Assembly: GCA_038142205.1 (NCBI GenBank)
Contig: JAYQJO010000001.1
Location: 2,232,001-2,296,000, forward strand
Direction of reading: 5' to 3'
Length of the DNA: 64,000 nucleotides
Source of the DNA: UBA7359 sp038142205
Lineage (GTDB): Bacteria > Pseudomonadota > Gammaproteobacteria > Eutrophobiales > Eutrophobiaceae
Under the pieces are notes generated by a model. It was not told the DNA's origin. It saw only the letters and a program-made list of their open reading frames with translations, and made no database searches. This document shows, piece after piece, positions 35,897 through 46,129 of the stretch. Every line of letters begins with the position of its first letter. Position 1 is the first letter of the stretch. Position numbers and translations under genes: made by a program.

Positions 35897-38085
35897 TTAA
35901 TTAATAGAACTATAGTAGCTCGATTTTCTAGCCGATGGGGCAAACCAGGCAACTTTTTGTGTTTCCACTAGGCGAATATAATTGAAATAACGTGTGCGAA
36001 TTTCGCGGACATAAACGACAGTTTGTCCACAACGGCAATAACGTACTTGTTCACCATCTTTCATAAACGGTTTTGCCAATTCAAGCATAGCAAGCTCAAC
36101 ATTATCGAACCATTGATCCTTATCCAGTCCCATTTTTTCTGCTAGTGCTCGTGCGCGCTTAACACGGCCATAGCCGGCATTATAAGAAGCAAGTGTAAAC
36201 CAGATACGATCTTCTAATAATAAGTCTTCTTCAAACTTTCCTCTTAAATAATTCAGGTAACGTATGCCTGCATTAATACTGCTTTCTGCATTACTGGTAT
36301 CGCTGACACCCATTAACTCAGCTGTTGCTGGAATTAGTTGCATTAAACCTTCTGCTCCAGCATAGGAATATGCTGTTGGGTTAAATTGACTTTCCTGAAA
36401 CATCAACGCTGTTATCAAGCGCCAATCAAAACCATATTCTTCAGAATAACTTTTTGTAACATCATCGTAAGGTGAGATTGAGTCAACCTGTGTAACTCGC
36501 CTATTTGAACTTTCAATTTTTCTCTGCTCAAAATATTTAGCATGCAACACATTGTAAGTAGCGCTTCGGTATTCATTTTCTATAAATAAATTTAAAGCAT
36601 TCGTTAATTGCTGATCACGACTTCTAACCGCCCAACGATGTGCCAAAGGTTCAGATAAAATGAGTTTTGCACCCAGACCAACATTTTTTGTATAAGTCTG
36701 GCTTAGTTGATGGTTACCTACAACAGATAAGTCATACATGCCTAAAGCAACCATTAGCAGAGTGCCTTCCATGTTAACAGTAGTATCAGCTTTTACGAGT
36801 TCGAACCCCATGCCCTGCTGTTTTAACTGCAACATATAATCCCAATATGGACTATCTTCGGCCAACGTAATTCTTCTACCTTCCAGATCACGAATATCAA
36901 CAATTAACTCTTCTGAATTACGACCAACTATAACAGGACTTGCGTAATGATAAGGAGAGGTAAACTGTATAGTCTCGCCAGTATTAATCAGGCTGCTGGG
37001 TAACGATGCGGCAATGACATCACCCTTTCCTTCTTTAAGAAGTTGTAACATTTCTTCTGGTGAATTTGCCAAAACAACATCAACACGCAGCAAGTGTTTA
37101 GAAGCAAACTGACTTAATAATTCATATTCAAACCCACGTAGCTTACCTTTATGAAGATAATAGTGTGAAGGGTTTGCTGTAGTAATAACCCGCAAGATAC
37201 CGCGTTCTTTAATTAAAGACAGATCTTCAAAATAGGTCGGCGCGATACTATGTGTCAGATACTGCTGATTTAGATATTGATTCAGGCTTTTATGTAATTG
37301 CTCTGAATCCTTTCTAATAGCCCAGGCCATATTTCGTTGTTCAGACAAACTAAAGTTAGCTTGAAGTTCTGTATTCAATGGTAAATACGTATCGAGAAAC
37401 AAACTATCGACAACGGCCAGATCATATTCACCGCTCTTTACTTTTCCCATAGCTTCCTGAGAAGAGAGATCAGAAGGGATTTCCTGTAATTGCAAACCCG
37501 TGTGCGATTCAGCAAGCTCAAGTAAAGTATTCCAGACAGGAGAAAATTTATAAGCGGCAAGTTGTCTGCCGGCCAAATCTTCAATACGCCTGATTCGACT
37601 ACTATCAGTACGTTCAACAATTTTATACGCAGCATTCGCCCCAGGATGACTAAAACTTACCTGACCTTGAATACTAGCTGAAAGACTTTGATCTTGAGCA
37701 ACAATAATATCGCCACGACCTTTTACTAATTCGGGCAATAACTCCCAATCATTTTCAACATAGATCCAATCAAGGTTCAGATCATTGATATTTGCAAACT
37801 CTTCGATTAGCTGGAGTTCTTTTTGACTAATGGTGCAACCATTCTTTTTCTTTGCAGGAGAACGCGCAGATTACCTCGCTCTATAATGGCCTCTAAATCT
37901 TGTGAGCTTTGCAGAGAAACTTTGTTGTTACTGCTTATGCTATGCGCATCGCTGATAGGCATTAGGCAACTTTCAACTTCTACTGGTTTTTCACTCGCAT
38001 AAGCTGACGCTGACAAAATCGATGCCAGTAGCAGGGCTTTTGTAAAACAGCCGATTGTGGGCGAATGATTTACCATTAAATTCAA
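35897..38085 (-). CDS. MltF-like lytic transglycosylase with two tandem solute-binding domains, interrupted by a one-base shift
   Basis: Periplasmic murein hydrolase. After a signal peptide (about 10-30) come two successive SBP_bac_3-like domains (about 45-275, RGNLRVLL; and about 280-500, RGILRVIT). A C-terminal SLT domain follows with catalytic Glu565 (FQESQFN), GAEGLMQLIPATA and ASYNAGYGRV. Ordinary MltF has one binding domain and about 500 residues; this one is 729. The first frame stops after 92 residues; one extra A in the A5 run (plus-strand T5, 37845-37849) restores LLQRKKNGCTISQKELQL and the continuation. Ligands sensed by the binding domains are unknown. Confidence 0.85.
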
Positions 38086-38311
38086 ACCAAGTTGTATTAA
38101 ATTAACGACAAAACCTCTGAGTTTGGCGCGAACTATACCCGTTTAAGCATGGATATTCTATATATGGTGGTTAAAATAATTAGAACTACAAGATGTAGGA
38201 TGCAGCTTAATCATGACGGAAACCGTATCACGCTGCATGTTGCAACGCAACAATATGACAATATCCGTCACAAATAATTCAATTAATGAGACTTGCTTTC
38301 GGATAAGTTTG

Positions 38312-38989
38312 TTAGCGATTACTTTCTTTATAAGCTTTACTAGAATTAAGCTCCTTAAGACGCATAGGTGTTCCAATGTCTGACCATTCGCCTGTAAAGT
38401 ATTGGCCGCCAAGGCATTTTCTCTCTGCCGCCTTATGTAGAAGAGGGGCAAGAGGTGCGCGGCCCGGGTTATAATCTTCAAAAAAATGTGGATGGAAAAT
38501 ACTGATGCCGCTGTAAGTTAGCTTTTTAGTTCCTTGCTGCAAAACACGCCCGTTTTCCAGAAAGAAATCGCCTTTTAAATTATGAGCAGGATTATCAACG
38601 AGTACTAAATGGGCATCGTAGTCAGGGTCTTCGGGTAAAGAGCTGTAATCAAAATCAGTAAAGATATCGGCATTAGTCACAATGAAAGGATCATCCCCTA
38701 ATAAAGGTAGAGCCTGAATTATACCTCCTGCTGTTTCTAATATATTTTCACCTTCATCAGAATAAACAATATCAACACCAAGATGACTACCTGTTCCCAG
38801 TTCATATTGGATCTGTTCACCCAGATGCCCTGTATTGATTACCAGTTCTCTAACACCGGCTAATTCCAGTGCTTCTATCTGATAAACAATAAGGGCTTTG
38901 CCGTTCACTTCCAGTAATGGTTTTGGAATGCTATCAGTTAAAGGGCGCATTCGCTCACCGCGACCTGCTGCCAGAATCATCGCTCTCAT
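38312..38989 (-). CDS. murU: N-acetylmuramate alpha-1-phosphate uridylyltransferase
   Basis: Peptidoglycan recycling: joins UMP to MurNAc-1-phosphate, bypassing de novo UDP-MurNAc synthesis. The nucleotidyltransferase signature is MILAAGRGERMRPLT (residues 4-18) with Lys in IPKPLLEV; metal-binding Asp appears in IVTNADIFTDF. It has 225 residues, normal. It overlaps amgK by four bases, the standard pairing of this pathway. Confidence 0.9.
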   Translation of the reverse strand: MRAMILAAGRGERMRPLTDSIPKPLLEVNGKALIVYQIEALELAGVRELVINTGHLGEQIQYELGTGSHLGVDIVYSDEGENILETAGGIIQALPLLGDDPFIVTNADIFTDFDYSSLPEDPDYDAHLVLVDNPAHNLKGDFFLENGRVLQQGTKKLTYSGISIFHPHFFEDYNPGRAPLAPLLHKAAERKCLGGQYFTGEWSDIGTPMRLKELNSSKAYKESNR

Positions 38990-39975
38990 TTAGATACTTG
39001 CTCCAGGCCAGGTAAAACTTTTTCTTCTATCAAGGCACATAAATGAGATAGTTCTTCATAATCATTTTTAAGATCGACTATATAAGAAAGCGTGCGTGGC
39101 ACATCATTCAGAAAAGAATGCTTACCGTCTCGAAGTGATAAACGAGCGAAAATACCGCTAGCCTTTAGGTGGCGCTGAACCCCCATTAAATCAAACCAGC
39201 GTTGAAATGTTTGCCGATCTATTTCTGTTTCGTTTTCTGACAGTTGTTGCAGATAAATATCTACCCAACGTTTTATTTCCTGTTTAGGCCACTTGATATA
39301 GCAATCCTTTAATAAAGAAACGAGGTCATAACTCATCGGGCCACTCACCGCATCCTGATAGTCAATTACGCCCGGATTATTTGTTTTGGTAATCATCAAA
39401 TTTCTTGAATGAAAGTCTCTGTGCACAAAAACTTGGGGTTGCTGCAAGGCATTTTCAACCAACAAGGTAAATACAGTATTAATAGATGCTGTTTCTTCAT
39501 TACTTAGGTCGATTTGTAAATACTTTGCTAACAACCATTCGGTAAACAGCCTCATTTCACGACGTAATAATGCTTCATCATAAACGGGAATATCCCTTGT
39601 TTCTGTTTTAGACTGCACCGTTACCAGTGACTTAATCGCATCGGAATAAAGTCGATCTACGCTATTTGAATTTAATTCATCCAGATAGAGCGTATCGCCA
39701 AAATCATCCAATACTAAAAAACCTTGTCTCAAGTCCATATGGTGAATAACGGGTACATTAATACCGCTGGCTAATAAAGTTTTGCTTATCTGGACAAATG
39801 GATAGCAATCTTCTTCCGGTGGCGGCGCATCCATGACAATAAGGCTTTTATCTTGTAGAAAAAGACGATGATATGAACGAAAACTAGCATCCTCTGAAGC
39901 AGGTTTTAACTCAAAGTCCTGAGTCTCCATCACTTCACTCAACCAGTTTTTTAATAAATTGTAACGATCAGACAT
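38986..39975 (-). CDS. amgK: Anomeric MurNAc/GlcNAc kinase
   Basis: Aminoglycoside-phosphotransferase-fold kinase that phosphorylates the anomeric carbon of MurNAc and GlcNAc. The catalytic loop is HRDFHSRNLM and the metal-binding DFG-equivalent VIDYQDA. It has 329 residues. With murU it forms a two-gene recycling unit that in other species gives intrinsic fosfomycin tolerance. It is divergent from the cation antiporter. Confidence 0.9.
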   Translation of the reverse strand: MSDRYNLLKNWLSEVMETQDFELKPASEDASFRSYHRLFLQDKSLIVMDAPPPEEDCYPFVQISKTLLASGINVPVIHHMDLRQGFLVLDDFGDTLYLDELNSNSVDRLYSDAIKSLVTVQSKTETRDIPVYDEALLRREMRLFTEWLLAKYLQIDLSNEETASINTVFTLLVENALQQPQVFVHRDFHSRNLMITKTNNPGVIDYQDAVSGPMSYDLVSLLKDCYIKWPKQEIKRWVDIYLQQLSENETEIDRQTFQRWFDLMGVQRHLKASGIFARLSLRDGKHSFLNDVPRTLSYIVDLKNDYEELSHLCALIEEKVLPGLEQVSK

Positions 39976-40055
39976 GAAATTCTATAAATTAAAGGATTAT
40001 TTACAGTTTATGTTTTTTTCTGATTCAGGTAAAAACTAAAACAACGCTAACTACT

Positions 40056-40099
40056 CAGAATCGATTTATTCTGGCATCATCAGAATAATTAAATTTTTT
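40056..40099 (+). promoter_or_regulatory. Alternating hairpins ahead of the cation antiporter gene (possible attenuator)
   Basis: CAGAAT (40056-40061), ATTCTG (40068-40073) and CAGAAT (40081-40086) allow two mutually exclusive stems. The second extends to 8 bp (TTATTCTG / CAGAATAA) and is followed by T6 at 40094-40099, like a terminator; the first would disrupt it. The stems are short and AT-rich, so this is a suggestion only. Confidence 0.35.
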
Positions 40100-40115
40100 G
40101 GGGAAAAACTAGCTA

Positions 40116-41099
40116 ATGCTGGTTGCGTGTTTATTCATTCTTATTGGCTTTGTTTTACTAATCTACGGCGCGGATGTTTTTGTCGAAGGCGCAGCCAATA
40201 TCGCACGCCAGCTAGGCATGCCGCCCCTTATTATTGGTTTAACCGTTGTCGGTTTTGCCACCTCTGCCCCTGAAATTATTGTTGGTTCAGTTTCAGCCTG
40301 GCAAGACAAAACATCGATTGCGATTGGGAATGCGCTCGGTTCAAATATTACCAATGTTGGTCTGGTATTAGGTTTAAGTATTTTAATCATCCCAATTACC
40401 ATCGCATCAAATACGATTAAAAAAGAATATGGACTAATGCTTGCGGCTCTTATTATTGCTTTGTTAGTCATGATAGACGGTCATTTAAGCCGACTGGACG
40501 CATCTATACTGCTTGTTTCCCTTGTTATTACTCTCGGTTGGATTATATGGATGGCGAAACAAAGCTCAGCTAGCGATCCCCTTACCAGTGAATTCGCTCA
40601 TGAGTTCTCGGATGAAGCGGGCAAAGCTGATCCATTAGGCAAAGCGTTTGCAAAGCTATTATTTGGCCTGATTGTTCTACTAATTGGCGCAGAATTACTG
40701 GTTCGTGGCGGTATATTTATTGCCGAGTATTTTGGTGTGCCTGATCTTGTTATCGGCCTAACCATTGTCGCTATTGGCACCAGTTTGCCTGAACTTGCTG
40801 CGTCTATAGTCAGCTTAAAAAAGGGTGAGGCAGATATTGCGGTTGGTAATATTATCGGTTCTAACATGTTTAACATGTTAGCTGTATTGAGCATACCAGC
40901 GCTAATTAACCCGGACAGCTTTTTGCCAGAAGTATTGAGTCGGGATTTTCCGGCAATGATATTACTAAGTTTACTACTGGGTATTATGGTATTTGCTTCA
41001 AGCAAAGGTAAACTAACACGGCTCGAAGGCGGAATATTATTGTTTTTCTTTATCACTTACCAATATGTGTTATTTTCACAAAGCGTTGCCACCGCATAA
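40116..41099 (+). CDS. Calcium/sodium antiporter (CaxA/YrbG family)
   Basis: Inner-membrane cation exchanger. Two inverted alpha-repeats are clear: GFATSAPEI with GNALGSNITN in the first half, and AIGTSLPELAAS with GNIIGSNMFN in the second; the acidic residues of both are expected ion ligands. About ten helices, 327 residues. It precedes kdsD by eight bases, the classic yrbG-kdsD-kdsC-lptCAB order. Confidence 0.92.
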   Translation: MLVACLFILIGFVLLIYGADVFVEGAANIARQLGMPPLIIGLTVVGFATSAPEIIVGSVSAWQDKTSIAIGNALGSNITNVGLVLGLSILIIPITIASNTIKKEYGLMLAALIIALLVMIDGHLSRLDASILLVSLVITLGWIIWMAKQSSASDPLTSEFAHEFSDEAGKADPLGKAFAKLLFGLIVLLIGAELLVRGGIFIAEYFGVPDLVIGLTIVAIGTSLPELAASIVSLKKGEADIAVGNIIGSNMFNMLAVLSIPALINPDSFLPEVLSRDFPAMILLSLLLGIMVFASSKGKLTRLEGGILLFFFITYQYVLFSQSVATA

Positions 41100-41107
41100 A
41101 ACAATTT

Positions 41108-42088
41108 ATGAATGAATTAAGCTCGGACAAACTAAAAGCGCTTGCAAAAGCGGTTATTGAAACAGAACAATCTGCCATTGAGGCATTAGCTGAACGAATA
41201 GATGATAAGTTTGTTAATGCTTGTAATGCTATTTTGCAATGTGAAGGACGAGTTGTTGTTATCGGCATGGGTAAATCAGGCCATATAGGCAATAAGATTG
41301 CTGCCACATTAGCCAGCACAGGCACGCCTGCATTTTTTGTACACCCTGGCGAAGCCAGTCATGGCGACTCTGGCATGATTACCAGCAAAGATATTGTTAT
41401 GGTTTTATCTAATTCGGGAGAAACGGATGAAGTCGTGGCTTTATTACCCGTTATTAAAAGATTAAATACACCCATGGTTTCTTTGACGGGTAATGTCAAT
41501 TCAACACTGGCTAAATCAGCAACCGTCAATATAGATGTTAGCGTTAGTAAAGAAGCCTGCCCTCTAGGCCTTGCGCCAACAGCCAGCACAACAGCGACAC
41601 TTGCTATGGGCGATGCAATAGCCATAGCACTACTTGAGGCGCGTGGTTTTGGTGAAGACGACTTTGCCTTATCTCATCCTGGCGGAGCATTAGGCCGCCG
41701 CCTGTTATTGCATGTTAGTGATATCATGCATACTGGGAAAGGTATTCCAAAAGTTTCAGAAGGTGCGCTGCTTAGTGAAGCACTAATTGAAATGTCTGCA
41801 AAAGGCCTAGGCGCGACAACCATTGTTGATAAAGACGAAAATATTCTAGGCATATTTACAGATGGTGATTTACGTCGCGCGCTTGACTCAAGTATTGATG
41901 TAAAAGCCTGCCATGTTAAAGACGTCATGACAAAGAATGGCAAAACCATCAAACCAGATTCACTTGCTGCATCAGCTCTGGCATTAATGGAGTCACACAG
42001 TATCAATGCATTGGTTGTTGTTGATGACAATAATAAACTAGCCGGCATATTAAACATGCATGATCTATTAAGAGCCAAGGTAGTCTGA
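41108..42088 (+). CDS. kdsD: Arabinose-5-phosphate isomerase
   Basis: Converts ribulose 5-phosphate to arabinose 5-phosphate, first step to Kdo of LPS. The SIS domain contains GMGKSGHIGNKIAATLAST and GEASHGDSG; two C-terminal CBS domains start near DIMHTGKGIP and DVMTKNGKT. It has 326 residues, normal. It overlaps the kdsC start by one base (TGATG). Confidence 0.96.
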   Translation: MNELSSDKLKALAKAVIETEQSAIEALAERIDDKFVNACNAILQCEGRVVVIGMGKSGHIGNKIAATLASTGTPAFFVHPGEASHGDSGMITSKDIVMVLSNSGETDEVVALLPVIKRLNTPMVSLTGNVNSTLAKSATVNIDVSVSKEACPLGLAPTASTTATLAMGDAIAIALLEARGFGEDDFALSHPGGALGRRLLLHVSDIMHTGKGIPKVSEGALLSEALIEMSAKGLGATTIVDKDENILGIFTDGDLRRALDSSIDVKACHVKDVMTKNGKTIKPDSLAASALALMESHSINALVVVDDNNKLAGILNMHDLLRAKVV

Positions 42089-42618
42089 TGAGTGAAAAAG
42101 AATTATTAGAAAAAGCAGCCAATATTAAACTAGCGGTGTTTGATGTTGATGGCGTGCTGACGAATGGCCAGCTTATTCTTAGCGAAAGCGGCGATGAGTA
42201 TAAAGCGTTTCATGTCAGAGACGGTCATGGCTTGGTTATGCTGCTGGAAAGCGGCTGTCACATTGCGGTTATTACTGCACGCTCTTCAAATATCGTTGCT
42301 GAACGAATGGCCTCACTGGGTATCAGATATGTTTATCAAGGAGAAAAAGATAAAGGAGCAAGATTAATGTCGCTTATTGATGAACTCGGTATCCAACGAG
42401 AACAAGTTGCCTATACCGGCGATGATGTTATTGATTTGCCGGCAATGACAAAAGTCGGTTTACCCATTGCTGTAGCTGATGCCAGACCCGAGGTTAAAGA
42501 ATATGCCGATTGGGTTACTAAAGAACGAGGAGGGCAAGGCGCAGCAAGAGAAGTCTGCGAACTTATAATGAAAGCACAAGGCAAATTTGACGCTAAAATC
42601 AAAGCCTATCTTTCCTGA
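42088..42618 (+). CDS. kdsC: 3-deoxy-D-manno-octulosonate 8-phosphate phosphatase
   Basis: HAD-family phosphatase releasing Kdo from Kdo-8-phosphate. The nucleophile motif FDVDGVLTNG (Asp19, Asp21) and the later TGDDVIDLPAM are intact. It has 176 residues, a tetrameric C0-type HAD without cap. It is coupled to kdsD. Confidence 0.96.
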   Translation: MSEKELLEKAANIKLAVFDVDGVLTNGQLILSESGDEYKAFHVRDGHGLVMLLESGCHIAVITARSSNIVAERMASLGIRYVYQGEKDKGARLMSLIDELGIQREQVAYTGDDVIDLPAMTKVGLPIAVADARPEVKEYADWVTKERGGQGAAREVCELIMKAQGKFDAKIKAYLS

Positions 42619-42639
42619 AGTTACCTGGATAAGCATTAA

Positions 42640-43217
42640 ATGTTCACAGGCAGATGGAAGTTAGCATTAATACTGGTTGTTATTGCCGGTATTAGCTATT
42701 GGGCATTAGATAAATTAGCCGAAGATGATCTAACTAAACTGAGTAAACTTGCACATTATCCCGACTATTATATGGAAAACTTTACAACCATCACCATGAA
42801 CAGGATGGCAAGCCAAAAAACAGACTGTATGCAGACTATATGGCACATTACCCTGATGACAATACATCGGAATTACACCAACCTGAACTGGAAATTTTTC
42901 GTGAAAATAAACAACCCATCAATGTGAGATCTGACCTAGGCTGGGTTACTTCTAATAATGAAGTCATTTTATTAAAAGGAAATGTTTATTTACATCAAAA
43001 TGATGATGATGGAAAACTAAAAACAGAATTGTTGGCAGAAGATGCAAAAGTACTGGTTGGTGAAAAATACGCTGAAACGGATAATCCGACAACATTGATT
43101 AGCAAAAAATCAACAACGACTTCTGTAGGCATGCGCGCCTATTTGCAAGAACAACGACTGGAGTTTTTGAGTAATGTACGAACCACAATTGAATCGAGTA
43201 CACAGCCAAGTGAATAA
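42640..43217 (+). CDS. lptC: LPS export protein LptC, interrupted by a one-base shift
   Basis: Single-pass inner-membrane protein that passes LPS from LptB2FG to LptA. The N-terminal helix (LALILVVIAGISYWAL) is followed by the beta-jellyroll periplasmic domain. The frame breaks after TTITM at about 42799: one extra C (AACCAGG for AACAGG) restores NQDGKPKNRLYADY and the rest, 192 residues in all. The gene is essential in most Gram-negatives, which argues that the break is not real. It overlaps lptA. Confidence 0.88.
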
Positions 43218-43752
43218 ACTATTTAAATACTTATTAGGCACTGTTTTCATCATTATGTTGAATAACGCCTTTGCGTTGTCGACAGACAAGGAAAAGGATA
43301 TCGAGATTGAAGCTGACTCGGCTGAAATGGATGATTTAAAAGGTATCACTATTTACCGGGGAGATGTTATCGTTGTTCAGGGTAGTATCCGCATGACCGG
43401 ACACACCATGACAGTTCATTTTGATGACAATGGCGATATGGAACTGGTCATTATGCAGGGCACACCAGCTACATACCGACAATTACCAGACAACAGTAAA
43501 AACTATGATGAAGCCGAAGCACTACAAATGGAGTATTATGCCTTAAAGGATTACATTATCCTGAAAGAAAAAGCACTGGTAACAAAACCAGATGGCTCAA
43601 CAATGAGCGGAAAACGTATAGACTATGACACGGCATTAAGTAAAGTAATAGCAAAAGGCTCAACCACAACAGCAAAAAGTGATAAAGACAAGACCGATAA
43701 GAAAAAAGACGGCCGAATCAGAATAACGATTAAAAAGAAAAAACAAGAATAA
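43210..43752 (+). CDS. lptA: LPS export periplasmic bridge protein LptA
   Basis: Forms the periplasmic filament carrying LPS to LptD. The start is placed at the GTG that gives a normal signal peptide (LFKYLLGTVFIIMLNNAFA) and overlaps the lptC stop; an ATG 12 codons upstream is in frame but would put the signal too far in. The OstA/LptA pattern is visible: IEADSAEMDDLKGITIYRGD, MTGHTMTVHF, and SGKRIDYDT. The tail is Lys-rich. 180 residues. Confidence 0.92.
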   Translation: MNKLFKYLLGTVFIIMLNNAFALSTDKEKDIEIEADSAEMDDLKGITIYRGDVIVVQGSIRMTGHTMTVHFDDNGDMELVIMQGTPATYRQLPDNSKNYDEAEALQMEYYALKDYIILKEKALVTKPDGSTMSGKRIDYDTALSKVIAKGSTTTAKSDKDKTDKKKDGRIRITIKKKKQE

Positions 43753-43840
43753 AGTTCAGACAGTATCTATAATTTTAAAAGGATAATTTTGTAAAGCGAC
43801 CAATTAGTGAACATCACTGATTTATTTTCTAACACATTTC

Positions 43841-44566
43841 ATGAGTATTTTATCAGCACGCCATTTATCCAAAAGCTATCGCTCCAGAAAGGTAGTCTCA
43901 GATGTTAGTCTGACTGTTCAAAGTGGCGAAACTATTGGCTTACTTGGCGCCAATGGTGCCGGTAAAACAACCAGCTTTTATATGATTGTCGGTCTGGTGC
44001 CATCTGATAATGGCACAATCCACCTCGACAATCGTGAAATCAGCCGTTTATCCATGGACGAACGTTCTCATCTCGGCCTCGGTTATTTACCTCAAGAAGC
44101 ATCCGTGTTCAGAAAATTGACAGTTGAAGAAAATATTATGGCGATTCTTGAAACACGCTTGCCCGATAACCCGGAAAAAGCCAAGCAACGTCTAGAATTA
44201 TTGATGCAAGAGTTCCACATCACTCATCTCAGAGATAATTTGGGCATGAGCCTGTCGGGAGGAGAACGCCGGAGACTGGAAATTGCCCGAGCATTAGCCT
44301 CCGAACCGCGTTTTTTGTTGTTGGATGAACCGTTTGCAGGCATAGACCCTATATCAATCAATGATATACAACGGCTTATCCATCGCCTTTGTGATCATGG
44401 GATCGGCATATTAATCACCGATCATAATGTCCGCGAAACATTAGGAATCTGTGATCGCGCCTATGTTGTGCATGATGGCAAGATTCTTGCCGAAGGAACT
44501 ACAGAGCAACTTTTAAACAACGAACAAGTTAGGGAAGTCTACTTAGGAGACGAATTTTCACTTTGA
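43841..44566 (+). CDS. lptB: LPS export ABC transporter ATP-binding protein LptB
   Basis: ATPase of the LPS extractor. Walker A is GANGAGKT (36-43); the signature LSGGERRRLEIARAL and Walker B LLLDEPFAGIDP are present, followed by the H-loop His in LITDHNV. It has 241 residues. It is followed by rpoN after 56 bp, as in most gammaproteobacteria. Confidence 0.97.
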   Translation: MSILSARHLSKSYRSRKVVSDVSLTVQSGETIGLLGANGAGKTTSFYMIVGLVPSDNGTIHLDNREISRLSMDERSHLGLGYLPQEASVFRKLTVEENIMAILETRLPDNPEKAKQRLELLMQEFHITHLRDNLGMSLSGGERRRLEIARALASEPRFLLLDEPFAGIDPISINDIQRLIHRLCDHGIGILITDHNVRETLGICDRAYVVHDGKILAEGTTEQLLNNEQVREVYLGDEFSL

Positions 44567-44622
44567 ATATTTAGTTTTTTGGCCTTACACCAAAAACCAA
44601 ATTTTAAGTTACACTTATTAAT

Positions 44623-46098
44623 ATGAAAGCTTCTTTACAATTAAAACTGGGTCAAAGCCTGACAATGACACCCCAATTGCAACAAGCTATTCGTTTGTTG
44701 CAATTATCCAGCATGGAATTACAAACAGAAATTCAAGACGCCCTTGAATCCAATATGATGCTGGAAGTAGATGAAGACACGGCATCTTCTGAAGATAGCA
44801 ATGCAACAAAAAGTGAAGAGGTAAAAAATAAAAAGGAAAGCGAAGATCAATCCGATCAAACCACTGAAATGAATCAGGAAACTCTGCCAGACGAATTAGC
44901 TGTTGATAGTGGCTGGGAAGATGTATTTGATAATACCAGTAGTTACACAAAAGGCAGTTCTGAAAACACTTATGATGGCTTTGAAAATCAGGACACAAGC
45001 AAAAAAACCTTACATGAACACCTGCATTGGCAACTAAATTTAACGCCAACATCCGATACCGATAAAGTTATTGCCATGGCGATTATCGATTCTCTTGACG
45101 ACGATGGTTATTTAACTGAATCACTAGAAGAAATTCTTGCCACTATAGATGACAATGACCTAGAAGAAGAGGTTGGTGTAGAAGAAATCGAAGCAGTATT
45201 AAGAATGGTTCAGGCGATGGATCCAGCGGGCGTTGGCTCAAGAGACATTAAAGAATGCTTAATACTACAGTTGAATCAATGTGATATTGATGTGCATCGT
45301 CTGGATGAGGCAAAAAAACTGGTACAAAACTATCTTGACCTCCTTGCCAGCCATGATTACAACCAGCTTATGCGTAAAATGAAATTGGATAAAGCAGAAC
45401 TAACAGAAGTTGTTGCTTTAATTCAATCAATGAACCCTAGACCCGGCAACACTGTCAGTGAAGCACATACTGAATACGTTGTCCCAGATGTTTACGTTAA
45501 AAAAGAAAAAGGCGTATGGAAGGTAGAATTAAATACGGACTCCATGCCTAGCCTGAAAATAAATTCTGCTTATGCGAATATGATACGCCGCGCTGATAAT
45601 AGCGAAGACAATAACTCGCTAAAATCTCATTTGCAGGAGGCGCGCTGGTTTATTAAAAGCCTTCGGAGCCGCAGTGAAACATTACTTCGCGTTGCAAGTT
45701 GTATTGTAGAAAGACAGCGCGCATTCTTGGATTATGGTGAAGAAGCCATGAAGCCTTTAGTCCTACATGACGTTGCTGAAACATTGGGCATGCATGAGTC
45801 AACTATTTCACGAGTCACAACCCGCAAATATATGCATACTCCGCGTGGTATATTTGAATTAAAATACTTTTTCTCAAGTCATGTTAGCACCAGTTACGGT
45901 GGAGCTTGTTCATCAACGGCAATTCGAGCATTAATTAAAAAACTCATTAGCGCAGAAACACCGGATAAACCTTTAAGCGATAACAAAATTGCAGCCGTAC
46001 TTGAAGAACAAGGGATAAATGTTGCAAGACGTACCGTAGCCAAGTACAGAGAAGCAATGGCGATACCGCCTTCAAATGAACGTAAAAGACTGGCTTAA
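44623..46098 (+). CDS. rpoN: RNA polymerase sigma-54 factor
   Basis: Alternative sigma factor for -24/-12 promoters. The N-terminal activator-binding region I is Gln/Leu-rich (LKLGQSLTMTPQLQQAI), an acidic region II spans about 50-110, and the core-binding domain follows. The C-terminal RpoN box is ARRTVAKYRE (468-477). It has 491 residues, usual. Confidence 0.97.
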   Translation: MKASLQLKLGQSLTMTPQLQQAIRLLQLSSMELQTEIQDALESNMMLEVDEDTASSEDSNATKSEEVKNKKESEDQSDQTTEMNQETLPDELAVDSGWEDVFDNTSSYTKGSSENTYDGFENQDTSKKTLHEHLHWQLNLTPTSDTDKVIAMAIIDSLDDDGYLTESLEEILATIDDNDLEEEVGVEEIEAVLRMVQAMDPAGVGSRDIKECLILQLNQCDIDVHRLDEAKKLVQNYLDLLASHDYNQLMRKMKLDKAELTEVVALIQSMNPRPGNTVSEAHTEYVVPDVYVKKEKGVWKVELNTDSMPSLKINSAYANMIRRADNSEDNNSLKSHLQEARWFIKSLRSRSETLLRVASCIVERQRAFLDYGEEAMKPLVLHDVAETLGMHESTISRVTTRKYMHTPRGIFELKYFFSSHVSTSYGGACSSTAIRALIKKLISAETPDKPLSDNKIAAVLEEQGINVARRTVAKYREAMAIPPSNERKRLA

Positions 46099-46129
46099 AT
46101 AATTATAACAACTTAATTAAGGAGGCATT

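Noticed and set aside
38158..38481. 107-codon minus-strand frame between the MltF-like gene and murU
   Set aside because: Mostly overlaps murU in another frame and lacks family features; the non-overlapping part is AT-rich spacer.
44575..44596. Hairpin TTTTTGG/CCAAAAA between lptB and rpoN as a terminator
   Set aside because: Stem is short and AT-rich with no T-run after it; lptB and rpoN are usually co-transcribed.
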